A DNA stretch of 64,000 bases from Tricholoma matsutake (lineage: Eukaryota > Basidiomycota > Agaricomycetes > Agaricales > Tricholomataceae). The notes beneath the pieces were generated by a model that saw only the letters and a program-made list of their open reading frames with translations, was not told the origin of the DNA and did not search any database. The position numbers were made by a program, and so were the translations under genes. The DNA lies in contig AP026541.1 of NCBI GenBank assembly GCA_026075535.2, positions 11,346,001 to 11,410,000 of the forward strand. Direction: 5' to 3'. The first letter of the stretch is position 1. Each line of letters starts with the position of its first letter. Positions 24,548 to 35,581 of this stretch are shown here, in pieces.

Positions 24548-25785
24548 TTACCTGATGATGAAGTACAATACATGCAACAACCCACTGGTTTTGAGGAACC
24601 AGGAAAGGAGGACTGGGTATGGCAATTACAATGCAGCTTATATGGCATGAAACAAAGCAGGCGCATCTGGAACCAGACACTCAATGCCCAAATGATCAAA
24701 TGGGGATTCACCCGCCTTTCTTGCGAGTCTTGCATTTACTTCTGCAAAACTGACTCAGGGATTGTGATTGCCGCCATTCATGTCAATGATTATTTGGCAA
24801 TTGCTGATTCCAAAGATGAGAATGAGCGCTTCAAAGATCAAATGTGCAAGGTGTGGACGATCTCTGATTTGGGAACCACTCGCTTCATCATGGGTATTGC
24901 AGTTACTTGGGACAGGGCAACTTGCACTGTCGCACTCTCACAGACGGCTCTCATTGATAAAATCATCGAACAATTTGGGCAGAAAGATGCCCACCCAACA
25001 TCGGCTCCCTTCGAGCCTGGATCTAAACTTCGACGTGCCAACCACAATTCCATTACCCCCGATGAACAACTTCAGCTCACTAAATTACCATATCAATCTC
25101 TTGTTGGATGTCTACTCTACCTGGCAATTTCCACACGTCCTGATATTTCACATGCAGTCCAACAACTATCTCAGTACCTTGATTCATATTCATTTGACCA
25201 CTGGAAGGCAGCCCTTCGACTCGTTTGTTACCTCAAGGGGACTCAGGACCTCAAATTACATGTTGGGGGTAATCATCCCATTACACTTCATGCATTCAGC
25301 GACTCCGATTGGGCTAATTGCCTTGACACCCGCTGGAGCATTGGTGGTTACGTCTGCTCCCTCGGTTCCAGAGCTATTTCCTGGGCTGCCCAGAAGCAAA
25401 AAGTCATTGCTGCATCCTCCTGCAAGGCTGAATACATTGCAGCATTTGAGGCTGCCAAGGAATGCATTTGGCTATGTACTCTACTCGATGCTATTGGCTA
25501 TGGTCAAACTTCCCCTACTACAATTTCCTGTGACAACACAGCAACCAAGACCCTTTCTGAAGACCCTCTTCTGCATTCCCATGTGAAGCATATCAATATC
25601 AAATACCACTTCCTTTGTGAGCGCATACAATCTGCTGACTTACATCTTAACCTATGTTAACACCAAACACAATGTCGCCGACATGTTCACAAAAGCCTTG
25701 GATGTCAAACAATTCACCTACCTTCAAAATTTCCTAGGCTTAAAATGACTAATTCCATGTGAGGAGTAATCACAGTGAGGAGGAG

Positions 25786-26171
25786 TGTTGAGAATTACAC
25801 TGTGATAGGGCGATGACTGACACATGTGATGCAGTATGATGTGTATGCTATTCTTAGTGCACCCCTTTGAGTGTGATGTGTATGCTATTATTAGCACACC
25901 CCTTTGATGCGCTTAAACAAACATTTTATCCCTTTATCCCTTTGCTTCTTTATCTGACAGGACTCATATATATACAGGAGATAGTTGCTTGACCACCTCA
26001 GTCACTTATACAAGGACTGAGGTGAGCATCAACTCTCGTACTTTTTCATATGGTTTGCTTACTGTACTTGTAGTGTATTCTCATATATTCTAGGTACAGT
26101 ACACATCAAATATAGTCACTTATACAAGGACTGAGTGTATTCTCATATATTCTAGGAATCGATTTTCTACA
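25786..26171 (+). repeat. 3' LTR of Copia-2, 386 bp
   Basis: Longer than the 5' LTR by about 45 bp because a segment containing GTGTGATG..GCTATT and CACCCCTTTGA is tandemly duplicated near 25840-25910. Preceded by the purine-rich AGTGAGGAGGAG. Confidence 0.9.
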
Positions 26172-26405
26172 CCTACAACAATGCACCCACCACTTCTACC
26201 AGCATATCCCCTTTCTTTGCCAACAAAGGCTACCACCTGAACATTTCTGTCTTTCCTGAACATGACTTGGCCTCACAGCATGCCCATGAGTTCATTGTCA
26301 ATCTAGACAACCTTCATCAAGAACTCTGGAAACAGCTTGCAGCTGCTCAGGAGTGTTACCAAGGCCCTGTGGATAAACATTTGGCACCCACACTCAACTT
26401 CAACA

Positions 26406-28160
26406 TTAGTAGTGGTCAAACATGCCAATTCAACGATGATTCAAGTCAGTGATTCAGTGGGTGATTCAACAATGCCAAACACTTGAATCATACACTTGAA
26501 TCATACACTTGAATCGTCAAAAAATGAATTGCCTCTGGAGGTGGTTCAACTGTTTGAATTGCGATTCACTCTCTGACAATTCAACAACATCCTTTCAAGT
26601 TCAATATTAGATAAGGCAGTTTTATACAATTTGATCAAAACAAAGGTAGCTAGCTTAAATACTAAAGTCCAGAGATGATAGGGGTTTCCAAGGCTGTGAT
26701 AATTGCAAACCAGCTTCTGAGGCATTTTCTGAAACTGTTTTATGTAATTGGAAATGAGGGAATTTCACCTGTTAGGCAGTGCTGCTGATAGGAGGTGGGC
26801 AGTGTTGCAAGGCGGCCAGAGATTACAGCAGAAATGATTGAAAATCCGGTTGGAGGAATTGGTCTTGACAGGTTCCCTTAGGAAAAAAGATTAGCTGAAG
26901 GAGTGGAAGTAGAAGACATCATGGAGGTTGTAGGGAGGAAAAGAACTTTGAAACCTATTTATATGGCCTGCAACATACCAGGAAGTAAAAGGCTGAATAA
27001 CCTGATCAGGACATGATCAGTGACTGAGGATAGTCAGAATTTGAGTGTGGAGGAGATGATATGCCTCAGCCAGCTCTGAATGGGGTTTTTAAGGAAATTA
27101 CAGGGAAGAAAGTGAAATACTAAGGTGTAGGGAGCTCAAGAGAAGAAGATGAGTAGGAAGGAAATCTGAAGAAATAAGAGGCAGCACTTGTCAACTGGGC
27201 AAACACATGTATTCCCACTGTTTTTGAGTTGTATTTGATGTGAATTAGTGTTATTAATGTGTCATCAGTTTTGATGCATTTTGATGCATGCTGATACAAC
27301 AATCAAGGGGACAATCAATATAGCCACTGGAGATACAGGAGATACCAGAGATGTCAATCTGTATCAATAATCAAACTATATTTGGAACAGTGCATGTGTT
27401 TGATGTGTTCACATGTAGGCTAAAGGGGTAGCAAAGGGCAGCCAAGATTGAAGTATAGGGGTGCTGCATACATACACAATGTATGGGTCACATAACCCTC
27501 AGTAGATGTGTTGCACATGATGATTCATCTATTTTTACTTACTTTTACTCAGACTTCACCATAGAAATTTGAATATTTCTGACTATATGTCAAATAACAT
27601 GGGTTTTTGCTTCCTAATTGCCCCATTCTTACAGTCTTGCATCAAGATCAGTGTGTTTATGTTTGACTTCAATTTTTTTGGATTAAGGAAATAGTTCTCA
27701 AGGATTAGGAGAACTCAGGAATTTAGAAAAAAATAAGGATAAAGGACACAAAGAACTAGCAAGGACCTCTATGTATACCACATTGTGAAGTTTTAGAGAA
27801 CTTAGAAAGAAGGATAGGAAGGTATTTTCAAAGCCTTCATAATTTGTTTGGAAACTCTTTCATGGCTCTCACACATATTAGTTCTGTTGGGTTGTTTGTG
27901 TTTTAGTGTTTCATTGCTCAGATGACCTGAGAGCATATCAATGTGTGCTTGACATAATAAAGGCAGTACACATCCACAGGTCACTCATGCTACACCTAAG
28001 AATGCATTGCTAATTGGATTTAAGATTCAAAGTAACAGTAAGAAAGCAGTTAATGCTGTAAATATTGAAAAGCTATGGCAGCAAAAATAGAATGAAAAAC
28101 ATGGGCAGAAATGTAGACATAGAGGTATTTTATATTTCTGAAAGAATGAATTAGTAAAGT
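26406..28160. other. AT-rich stretch without recognised genes
   Basis: About 1.75 kb. Near 26480-26520 an 11-bp unit ACTTGAATCAT is repeated three times, and related TTCAA/TTGAA motifs crowd 26420-26600, which may mark the subterminal part of an unrecognised MITE. Otherwise only short frames with no recognisable domains. A small minus-strand exon (about 28119-28160) with an intron at 28161-28207 may belong to the array to the right. Confidence 0.35.
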
Positions 28161-30293
28161 CTAAAGCAAATGAGAAGAAAACAACACATCTTCCAAGCAG
28201 GGCAAACTTTTTCAAGAGCCAAAAGTTCATGTGTGATCTAAGGATTTTTTGGAAACAAACCACATCAGACATTGCAAAAAGGCAAAAAACAATACCTCAC
28301 CCAAAATCTATCAATAAAAAAAGATTGCTTGAGTATGATCTGAATTAAAAATAATACATACATCCTGGAAACAGGCAAATTGGCAGTTGTCAGTAGAAAT
28401 GCAGCAAGTAAGAAATACCAACCCACATCCTATAAAAGAATTTAGTACTGGATTCAAAATGTATGTTACAAAACAACATACAATCTGGGAAGTCAGGAGG
28501 CAGAAATAAGAAGGCAAAAAAGTTACAAAGCAGTTTAATAACATACAACCTATGTATGTTAAATGCAAGTAAGAGTTGAATGCAAGGAACATATCATGAA
28601 ACTTATTTTACTTACATTCTGAGCAGACAAAAAAATATGCACTAAGCATAATAACAGAAGCAAAAAAAAAAGACAGTGCTTACTTTCTAACAGAAGCAAA
28701 GTATGGCTATTAGTGAAGCTGGGAGGAACACAGAGCAAAATAATGACACATGCCCACTAAGAATGAATCATTAGTTAACAAATGATGAGAAAAGGCAAAC
28801 TTCAAATACATACAATCTGAAATAGAAAGGGTAAATTGTATTATTAGACAACTTGCTGTATTTTTCAAATATGTCACATACACCCTACTAGATATTAATA
28901 ATATATAGTTTTTCATATATCAGATAGGATGACTTACAAGCTGAAGAAGTACCACAATAAATCATGAAATAGATCTCAGAGTGTGGAAAGAAAATTACTG
29001 ACATGCTAAAGACAAGGAGATAACCCAAAACCATCAATAATAGGAGCTGGATATTGCAAATAGAATCACTTACAGACTAAAGACAGGCAGATGCCACAAA
29101 ACCATCAGCAAGAGGTCCTGCACATGCCAAACAGAATCACTTACAGACTAAAGACAGGCAGATGCCACAAAACCATCAGCAAGAGGTCCTGCACATGCCA
29201 AACAGAATCACTTACATACTAAAGACAGGCAGATGCCGCAAAACCATCAGCAAGAGGTCTCGCACATGCCAAACAGAATCACTTACTCCCTAAAGATAGG
29301 CAGATGCCACAAAACCATCAGCAAGAGGTCCTGCACATGCCAAAAAGAATCACTTACATACTAAAGACAGTCAGATGCCACAAACCATCAGCAAGAGGTC
29401 CTGCACATGCCAAACAGAATCACTTACTTGCTAAAAACAGGCAGATGCCACAAACCCATCAGCAAGAGGTCCTGCATATGCCAAACAGAATCACTTACTT
29501 GCTAAAAACAGGCAGATGCCACAAAACCATCAGCAAGAGGTCCTGCATATGCCAAACAGAATCACTTACATGCTAAAAACAGGCAGATGCCACAAAACCA
29601 TCAGCAAGAGGTCCTGCACATGCCAAACAGAATCACTTACTTGCTAAAAACATGCAGATGCCACAAAACCATCAGCAAGAGGTCCTGCATATGCCAAACA
29701 GAATCACTTACATGCTAAAAACAGGCAGATGCCACAAAACCATCAGCAAGAGGTCCTGCACATGCCAAACAGAATCACTTACTTGCTAAAAACAGGCAGA
29801 TGCCACAAACCCATCAGCAAGAGGTCCTGCACATGCCAAACAGAATCACTTACTTTCTAACAGCAGATGCCACATGGTTATCAAGTGCTTTTTCTATCAT
29901 ATCCATGAAATATACTCACACTCTGTATCAAGGTATCATTTATTATATTTCAATCCATTCTTCCATCAATTACATTTCATGACCTACCCTCTAAGAAGCA
30001 GAATCAGTTGTCAGCTAGACAACCTGCATCTATGGCATACTTGTCACATACCAGCTAATGCAAATATGAAACATAGCATATTCAGCTAATTTTCTGCCAA
30101 GTCAGAACTGCACCTACTTTCTCACCATCATAAAAAAATCAACAAAAATGCTTCAATGTGTATAATTGCTCATTTACCTGTACCACCTTCAGTATATAAT
30201 TGAAGCTTCCTATTACATCTCTCCACTGAACAGGCATTTCCTTTGCCCAACATACATTAATAAATACTCCAAATTTTCCAGAAAAACACTTAC
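28161..30293 (-). other. Array of intron-like modules separated by 3-nt micro-exons
   Basis: Read on the minus strand, 28 sites between 30186 and 28362 have the form acceptor AG, three bases, then donor GT (one GC). Triplets start (plus coordinate) at 30184, 30118, 30052, 29988, 29920, 29854, then every 70-71 bp down to 29074, then 29003, 28938, 28882, 28814, 28754, 28684, 28616, 28547, 28482, 28427 and 28362. Spacing is 55-72, so each module is a 52-69 nt intron, the normal fungal size. Donors are strong (GTAAGT, GTATGT, GTAGGT, GTGAGT). Left-hand modules differ from each other in sequence but keep the boundaries and pyrimidine-rich 3' ends. Further left are a 7-nt (28301-28307) and a 30-nt (28208-28237) putative exon. 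None of the 28 triplets is a stop. Whether it is transcribed or spliced is unknown. Confidence 0.55.
29003..29880. repeat. 71-bp tandem repeat, about 12 units
   Basis: The landmark CAGATGCC recurs at 29088, 29159, 29230, 29301, 29372, 29442, 29513, 29584, 29655, 29726, 29797 and 29864, spacing 71 except one 70 and a final 67. Units contain ACCATCAGCAAGAGGTCCTG and CAGAATCACTTAC. A degenerate unit lies at about 29005-29075. On the minus strand each unit equals one 68-nt intron-like module plus a variable triplet. Confidence 0.95.
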
Positions 30294-31902
30294 TGTTATT
30301 CTTCCCACCACTGATTCACAATCTTTACACACCACATCCACACCATCAAAATTATCCAATCCATACATCCAAAGCCTCATCCACTCCTGCTCCATCTTCA
30401 TCATGAGCATGACCACATCACATTTGGCATTCATGGATCCAACTGTTGCACCATGTGAAAGTGCCAATGAAAAGTGATGACACCAATATCGGCAGGCATA
30501 GAGTAAATGTTCACCACCTTCCTGATTCTCAATCGACTGCAAACAGTCAACCAGAATAGAGACATGGTACACTTGGGGATCAAAATAGTGTTCCCCCACC
30601 CAGTTACAATCTGTAAGAAAGTCTCTTAATGATGCATGATATGGGCGAACAGACTCCCAATTAGTATCAGGCACCACAAAAACAGAATGGCATCCACACA
30701 ATGCTAGGTGAATAAGGCCAGGTTGTAGCTGTAGGAGCTGTCCCAGTACACTGATGGTAAGAGAGTATTGAAGGTATATGATGGTACCAATCACTCGTTC
30801 CGAGTACTTGAACTTTCGAGCTGCAGATAGAACCTGATGATAAAGAGGATCAACACCACTATGTGTCATCATGGCCATCTGGAGTCTTGCTTGTGGATGG
30901 TCTGTATTGTCAGCTATGAATTTGACAAGTGTTGACACGTAGATGAATAAACCATCTGATTGGTGTACCAGCCTGTCGAGTTGTTCATCTAATGGTCAAG
31001 GACGTGCCACATCTCGCATAACGTCATCATTCTGATCACGTATTTCTGCAAGATGCCGTTCTAAGTATTTCCGAACATCAGTGTGAGCACAGAAGTCACG
31101 AAGCGAGAGAAAATAAGTATTCTGTTTGACGGAGAACGTTTCGAATGTTTGTCGGATATGATGCTCAGGCCGGCTGGTAAAGAAGAGTCGAAAGGGGAGG
31201 TGATTTGTGGCATCAACAAGAAGCCGGATGAGCTCCTGTATAAGGTCATTGTCGCGACTCTCATCGAGACCATCGATAATGCCAATTTTAGGTTGGATGT
31301 GTCCTGGAATGGTAAGGAAGGGATGGATGATGAGCTTTTCGATCTGATCGCGCAAGCCCAGATGAGGAGCAGAGGGATTGTCATCTAAAGCACGCCGCAT
31401 TGATGGTCGTATCGCAGGAACAGATTCAGCAAGCTTGTATGCAAACGATGGGACAAATTTGGTTGTATCGCTGCGATCGTGCTTGCCTCTTGAGAAGAAA
31501 AAACTGAAGGCAAGCCGATTATCATCGTCACACTGTTTTGCGATGGTATGTGCGATTGTAGACTTTCCCGAGCCAGCAGGTCCCTCAAGCCAGCACACCG
31601 GATAGCGGTTATTTTCCCCGCACCATGCCGATATCTTTCTTAAGACATCCTCCCGTGTGCCCTCTTGACAAATAGATGCATGCTCCGATTCACGTTCCCT
31701 AGAGTTATACGCAGCGTTGAGGGCCGCGTGTTCCTTCAAGATGTCAAAAATGGACACTGGTTCCAAATGGTGTCAGAAAGATAAGTGCACATATGAGGTA
31801 GTACTCACAGCTATTCGCGTAGTTGATCTGGATATCCCTCCCGACGCCGATGAACTGACCCCCTGACACATGCACTCCCCTGGCCTGATTGAAAAAATTC
31901 AT
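30213..31902 (-). pseudogene. NACHT-domain NTPase (fungal NLR-like) with one in-frame TGA
   Basis: Exon 1 31902-31809 encodes the short N-terminus common in mushroom NACHT proteins (MNFFNQARGVHVSGGQF..GRDI). Intron 31808-31757, then exon 2 from 31756. Walker A GPAGSGKSTIAHTIA, Walker B IGIIDGLDES and the sensor-like FRLFFTSRPEHHI are all present. After VMRDVARP the frame meets TGA 30998-30996 and continues open to TAA 30215-30213; homologous proteins usually have Trp here, so TGG to TGA is likely. The NACHT module is a nucleotide-driven oligomerisation switch, often tied to nonself recognition in fungi. A strong donor GTAAGT at 30293 suggests the last exon may splice into the array on its 3' side instead of ending at 30213. 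Confidence 0.8.
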
Positions 31903-33164
31903 TCTCACTACTTCTCTAGGGGATAACTTCTGGCAGGCTACGTTGATTTGACTGTACTTGGTCTTATCGGTGAGATCGAAGCGTTACTCTGTGTAACTCC
32001 TTCGTGACAGTGAGGAAGGGCAGAACTGATCTACACGACTAAGCATTTCACGCAATCAATCACCGTCTCACCCTTGTCCACAGCGTTGATAACCCACATA
32101 CACCTCCTATTTCTACCGCCGCTCTCCTCCTTCTTACAATGTACGCTTCCGCAATACGCTTCGCTCCTCCCCCACTCTCCCAATGAGGCCCGCAGGCGAC
32201 GAATGGCTCGATCAAGCCTTCCTAAATCACCAACTCCACTGTGCCGTATTCCACCTTTTCCTTTCACTGTGCTCATCACGCTGTGGATGTTGGGCCTGGG
32301 AACAGGTCTGGCTCCGTTACTTTTTCCGCGTCTCAGTTATGATGTCGACATGCTAGCCAACATTGCTTACTTCAGGCAAATACCAACAAGAGCATGACTA
32401 AATCTGCCGTCGCCACCGCAGCATTCAAGCCAGGTGCCAAAGCGACGAAAGCTATGAGAACTGATACGTCAGTTCTCGACTTCATTTGTCGCTCGACCCT
32501 CTTAAATACCCTGTTTTTGTGTGATCTTCCATTCACTTCTCGTATCCAACATGCTCCTCATCTCTCCCATCTCTCCGTTGCCTTTTTTTGCCCCTACCTG
32601 GGTCCAATTCTTGTCACTCAGAAACTCTCGACAACTAATTATTTAGATGCAACCCCCCGCCGATTTCATCCTGCAAGTTGTCAAGTACAGAATTGAACCC
32701 CAAAAGGAAATGGTAAATTGTCGACAATAATAGTGCCTCTCGCCGTCAATCAAACCCAATGCATTCTGCCAGTGTCGTCCGGAAATTTTTTTATGGTTTG
32801 CTGATGAAATGTCAATGTCAATGTTTCCTTAGACTTGTTACTTTGTCAGTTACTGCCTCGTATCCTCGTTCGTGTTTGTATGTTTATTTTAAAAAAAAAA
32901 TTTGCGTACCTCCCAGAGGTATATGAATCTAGCGCACGCACTGTCAGTTACTGCCTCGTATCATAGTTCGTGTTTTATCCGTTACATTCGATTTGCCTCC
33001 TTCTATGCTGTCCTCATCAACACGACACAAAACGCGTACGCAGAGTACTTACTTCTCAAATACGAATCTAGCGCAAGTCACCAATCCAAGTCAGAAGCCC
33101 ACAATACGAACGAAAAATATGTCACTATAATGACAACAACAAAACGCCCCAGTGACACACACCC
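31903..33164. other. Intergenic region upstream of the NACHT gene
   Basis: About 1.26 kb. Short frames on both strands around 32030-32400 overlap each other and neither looks like a known protein. An imperfect direct repeat (GTCAGTTACTGCCTCGTATC at about 32846 and 32942) and an A/T run at 32885-32901 are visible. No gene supported. Confidence 0.35.
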
Positions 33165-34288
33165 TCACCCCAACACCTCCACACACTCCGCAGGGTCTAA
33201 ACACCTTCAACAAAACATGCCCCGCCATCTGCGTCCGGGCCCTGTCCACCCGCATCTGCAGTCCATAGCGGTTCTTATCCGCTTCCGAGATCCCTAGCGG
33301 ATATATCCGCGAAGCCAAGCTACTAGCCGACGACTGTGATGACAGGGACGGAGCGCGAGGGTGTCCATGCGAAGGATGTGTGTATGGTGATGGGCTTCTG
33401 GTTTTGGGGGTGGGATTTGCATGGGAATGTGAAGATGAGAGAAGGGTTGGGTCGGGTTAGGGTTCATCGGTAGGTGAGAAGTAGTTTGGGCTTCCGAGGC
33501 TTCTTGCTGAACTGGTGGGGGGAAAGTAGGGGGTGAAAGCAGTGTTGGTGCTTTGGCGGGGGGTATACTCCTTGACAGTAGATCCGACAAAGTTCTTCTC
33601 AAGCGTGGTCTATCGTCCACGGTGCTGCTTTTGGTGGAGAAAAGAGTCTGAGAACGAGCCTGAGTCCAAGAGGGGCCTAGGGCTTTCCCCCCTGTCGGAT
33701 CGTCGATTGGAGGATAAGTTGTGCGTCGCGTATGAACACGGCGAGGATCTGGTGTGAGCGTTCACGAGCGAGACTATGCGGGTGAAGATTAGATTACTGT
33801 AAGTATAGATTAGATGGATGGTGGGCACTTACTCGGCGTAGAGCTCGAGATCCTGTTCACCGGTATCCCTGACGAGGAAGAATCGTGAATCAGTGAGTAT
33901 GTCGACTACACCTGCACCTTTGGGAGCGCCCTGCGTAAGATTTGAGTCTGATGGAGCCTTTTTTTGTTTGGTTAGTATCGATTTTGGTTCGGATAGTGGG
34001 AGAGGGACCTGGGGGTAATTGGGAGATGTGGAGAAATTTGTTGATGACGGGGAGGATCTCGAATGGGCCGTTGGACTGTGGGCTGGTGAGTAATGATACG
34101 GGGATGATAGACTCATGGAGGTCCTTGACTAAGACGCTATGGAACACTGCACGCGCTCCAAGAAGGATTACAGTATCGTTGATGTCCGGATAGATGGAAC
34201 GGTGGAGGGGGAACGCGTCGGAGTGCCAAGCAAAGCCTGGCAAGCCCGTCTTGTAGTATAGAGTGACTGATGGCGGAGTGTTAATCAT
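33165..34288 (-). pseudogene. Hypothetical protein with four homopolymer frameshifts
   Basis: I do not recognise the function. Reading from ATG 34288, coherent protein blocks (GLPGFAWHSDAFPLHRSIYP, NDTVILLGARAVFHSVLVKD; then GAGVVDILTDSRFFLVRDTG; an intron near 33777-33832; ERSHQILAVFIRDAQLILQ; a Ser/Pro-rich linker; RIYPLGISEADKNRYGLQM, RTQMAGHVLLKVFR) lie in different frames. Each switch falls at a single-base homopolymer: A7 near 33960, G6 near 33690, C5 near 33410, C3 near 33200. Allowing these, the protein ends at TGA 33167-33165. Upstream exons may exist. Either a fresh pseudogene or assembly errors. Confidence 0.5.
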
Positions 34289-34450
34289 TGATCAAATCTA
34301 GCTATACCGAACCCCCCCGCCGATTTCCTGATGCATTCCAAGCTTTAATGACAGCTATATCGGTAAGTACAGGTAGTTATATAAGGTTATATATCATCCT
34401 GTCAGCATCTGGTGCTCGCAGCTATCAGTGTAAGATTATTAAAACTTGGG

Positions 34451-35244
34451 TTAGATCGTTGAGTAGAATTGTACCTTAATTTTTTGTCCCGGGGTTAGCA
34501 GAGTTGTGGGAGTAAACACAAACGCCAACTGCTGCATTGTAACTCCCAATGACATTAGGATCGGTGAAACAGAAATTTTGAAATATGAATGCCATTCCGG
34601 CGCTGTGCACACAACTCTCGGCACTTTCCTGATACCCGGTGATAGTTGAAGGCGGGAAATGTTTATTGCATGGGGCAGTACTATCCCTGGATTATGGTGA
34701 GTGGAAGCTTGAATCGGAAAGATGAGCAATGAGCAGCTTACTGCTTTGCTCTACTACTCTGAATCCTGAAAGACTGTGAGTTGCTGAAAGTATGACAAGA
34801 GAAAGAAACGTACTTTGAGGGCAGTGGTTTAACTACCTTGAGCTCGTCACTAGGAAGGGCAAAGGTTCCATGGTAAACACAAAATCCGTTTTCCTCCTTG
34901 AAACTTTGAATAACGTTCCGGTCTTGAAAACAATGCTTCTGATAAGAGAATCCTGCAACTTCCTTTTGGCATCTTTCTCCCGGGATTGCTACTTGCCCAA
35001 TAGTTATATCAGAGCCAAGAACTTTCGTGCATGCGTTTGTGCTTGATTGCATGGCGATCGCCAACTGAGCGTGGAATCAGCGGATGAAATGGGGACTGTA
35101 CCTCGTGCTCGTCGACTCAGCTGTGGAAACAGTTCGTTTCTGGATGCCACCTACGTCTACATCACTTGTGTACGCCACTGGTGTAGCGACTGAAAAAAGG
35201 GGGGTGATGACGAGGATTATGGCCGTAGGAAGATGGTAATGCAT
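34451..35244 (-). CDS. Possible small secreted protein, exon joins unresolved
   Basis: ATG 35244 opens a hydrophobic signal-like start (MHYHLPTAIILVITPLFSVA) followed by a short pro-like stretch ending in Lys-Arg, a possible Kex2 site. A donor GTACAG follows. Further open pieces (34738-35064 frame, with six cysteines; 34451-34729 frame) look protein-like, and an intron with GTACGT..CTTTCAG near 34782-34813 is plausible. I could not join all pieces in frame, so this may be degenerate or carry indels like its neighbour. Confidence 0.35.
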
Positions 35245-35332
35245 TGTTAAGGGATATGTTAGGAGAAGACCAGCTTTCCAAGGAACTTCGCATTTTACTG
35301 AGGCATATTTATGATCCTTCTGCTAACCAGTG

Positions 35333-35581
35333 TGTAGCGAAAAGTGACAGGCGTCGTCATGATAAGTCCGCCGAAGTTTCTGGTATTTCATATTCATCCA
35401 CTTTCTGACTGCTGGAACAGTGTTCGTTACTTAGTTATGTATTGCCTTGCATAGCCTATGGACAACATACTCGTATATAAACCCTCGCGTTCGTAGCTAG
35501 GACTTCAGAATACAAGTATCGATAAAACCGTCTCTCCAAGTCTGAACGTGTGTCGTTACCGTTCGTCACGCTAACGCCACA
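35333..35581. repeat. Solo LTR, 249 bp
   Basis: Begins TGTAGCGAAAAG and ends CGCCACA, TG..CA form, with exact 5-bp duplication CAGTG at 35328-35332 and 35582-35586. Contains CGTATATAAACC near 35471, a typical LTR TATA box. No internal region nearby, so this is the product of LTR-LTR recombination. The family differs from the other LTRs in the window. Confidence 0.8.

Larger units (their letters stand above)
15034..25746 (+). pseudogene. Copia-2 gag-pol, broken and interrupted
   Basis: ATG 15034 starts gag; a shift near 15240-15300 moves to the frame open to 17104. Features: CX4CX4HX4C knuckle (CRNPICKKSSHTTDFC), protease FIVDTGTMVHIS, GAG-pre-integrase WHHCLGHANY, and integrase core. TGA at 17102 and 17111 replace Arg in the HIG*VE*MH block. 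A shift near 17380 precedes the RT, which is cut at 18322 by Gypsy-A and resumes at 24548. The RT catalytic motif reads HVNDYLAI, so one of the two essential Asp is Asn. RNase H is recognisable to about 25650, and a final shift near 25658 precedes the TGA at 25744-25746. Confidence 0.9.
14503..26171 (+). mobile_element. Ty1/copia LTR retrotransposon (Copia-2) carrying a nested gypsy
   Basis: LTRs 14503-14843 and 25786-26171 start TGTTGAGAATTACAC and end TTTTCTACA. Exact 5-bp duplication CCTAC at 14498-14502 and 26172-26176. Internal order gag, protease, integrase, RT, RNase H. Gypsy-A interrupts the RT domain at 18323-24547. Several TGA and frameshifts disable it. Confidence 0.95.
14471..26405 (+). 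pseudogene. Old gypsy integrase fragment split by Copia-2 (Gypsy-B)
   Basis: Left piece 14471-14502 and right piece 26172 to about 26405 read through in one frame once the insert and one TSD copy are removed: LPLGEFAYNNAP, SPFFANKGYH, ASQHAHEFIVNL. These are the end of a Ty3/gypsy integrase core. The fragment has no LTRs here and is the oldest layer of the nest. The true left limit is uncertain. Confidence 0.7.

Noticed and set aside
24768..25586. 272-codon plus ORF
   Set aside because: Shadow frame of the Copia-2 RT/RNase H region, which has clear domain motifs in the other frame.
29003..29880. Regular direct repeats as a CRISPR array
   Set aside because: Units are contiguous 71-bp repeats without unique spacers, in a eukaryotic genome; the periodicity is a minisatellite with intron-like edges.
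32031..32397. Overlapping plus and minus ORFs of 80-107 codons
   Set aside because: Neither has domain character, start context or splice partners; antisense overlap suggests chance in a GC-moderate stretch.
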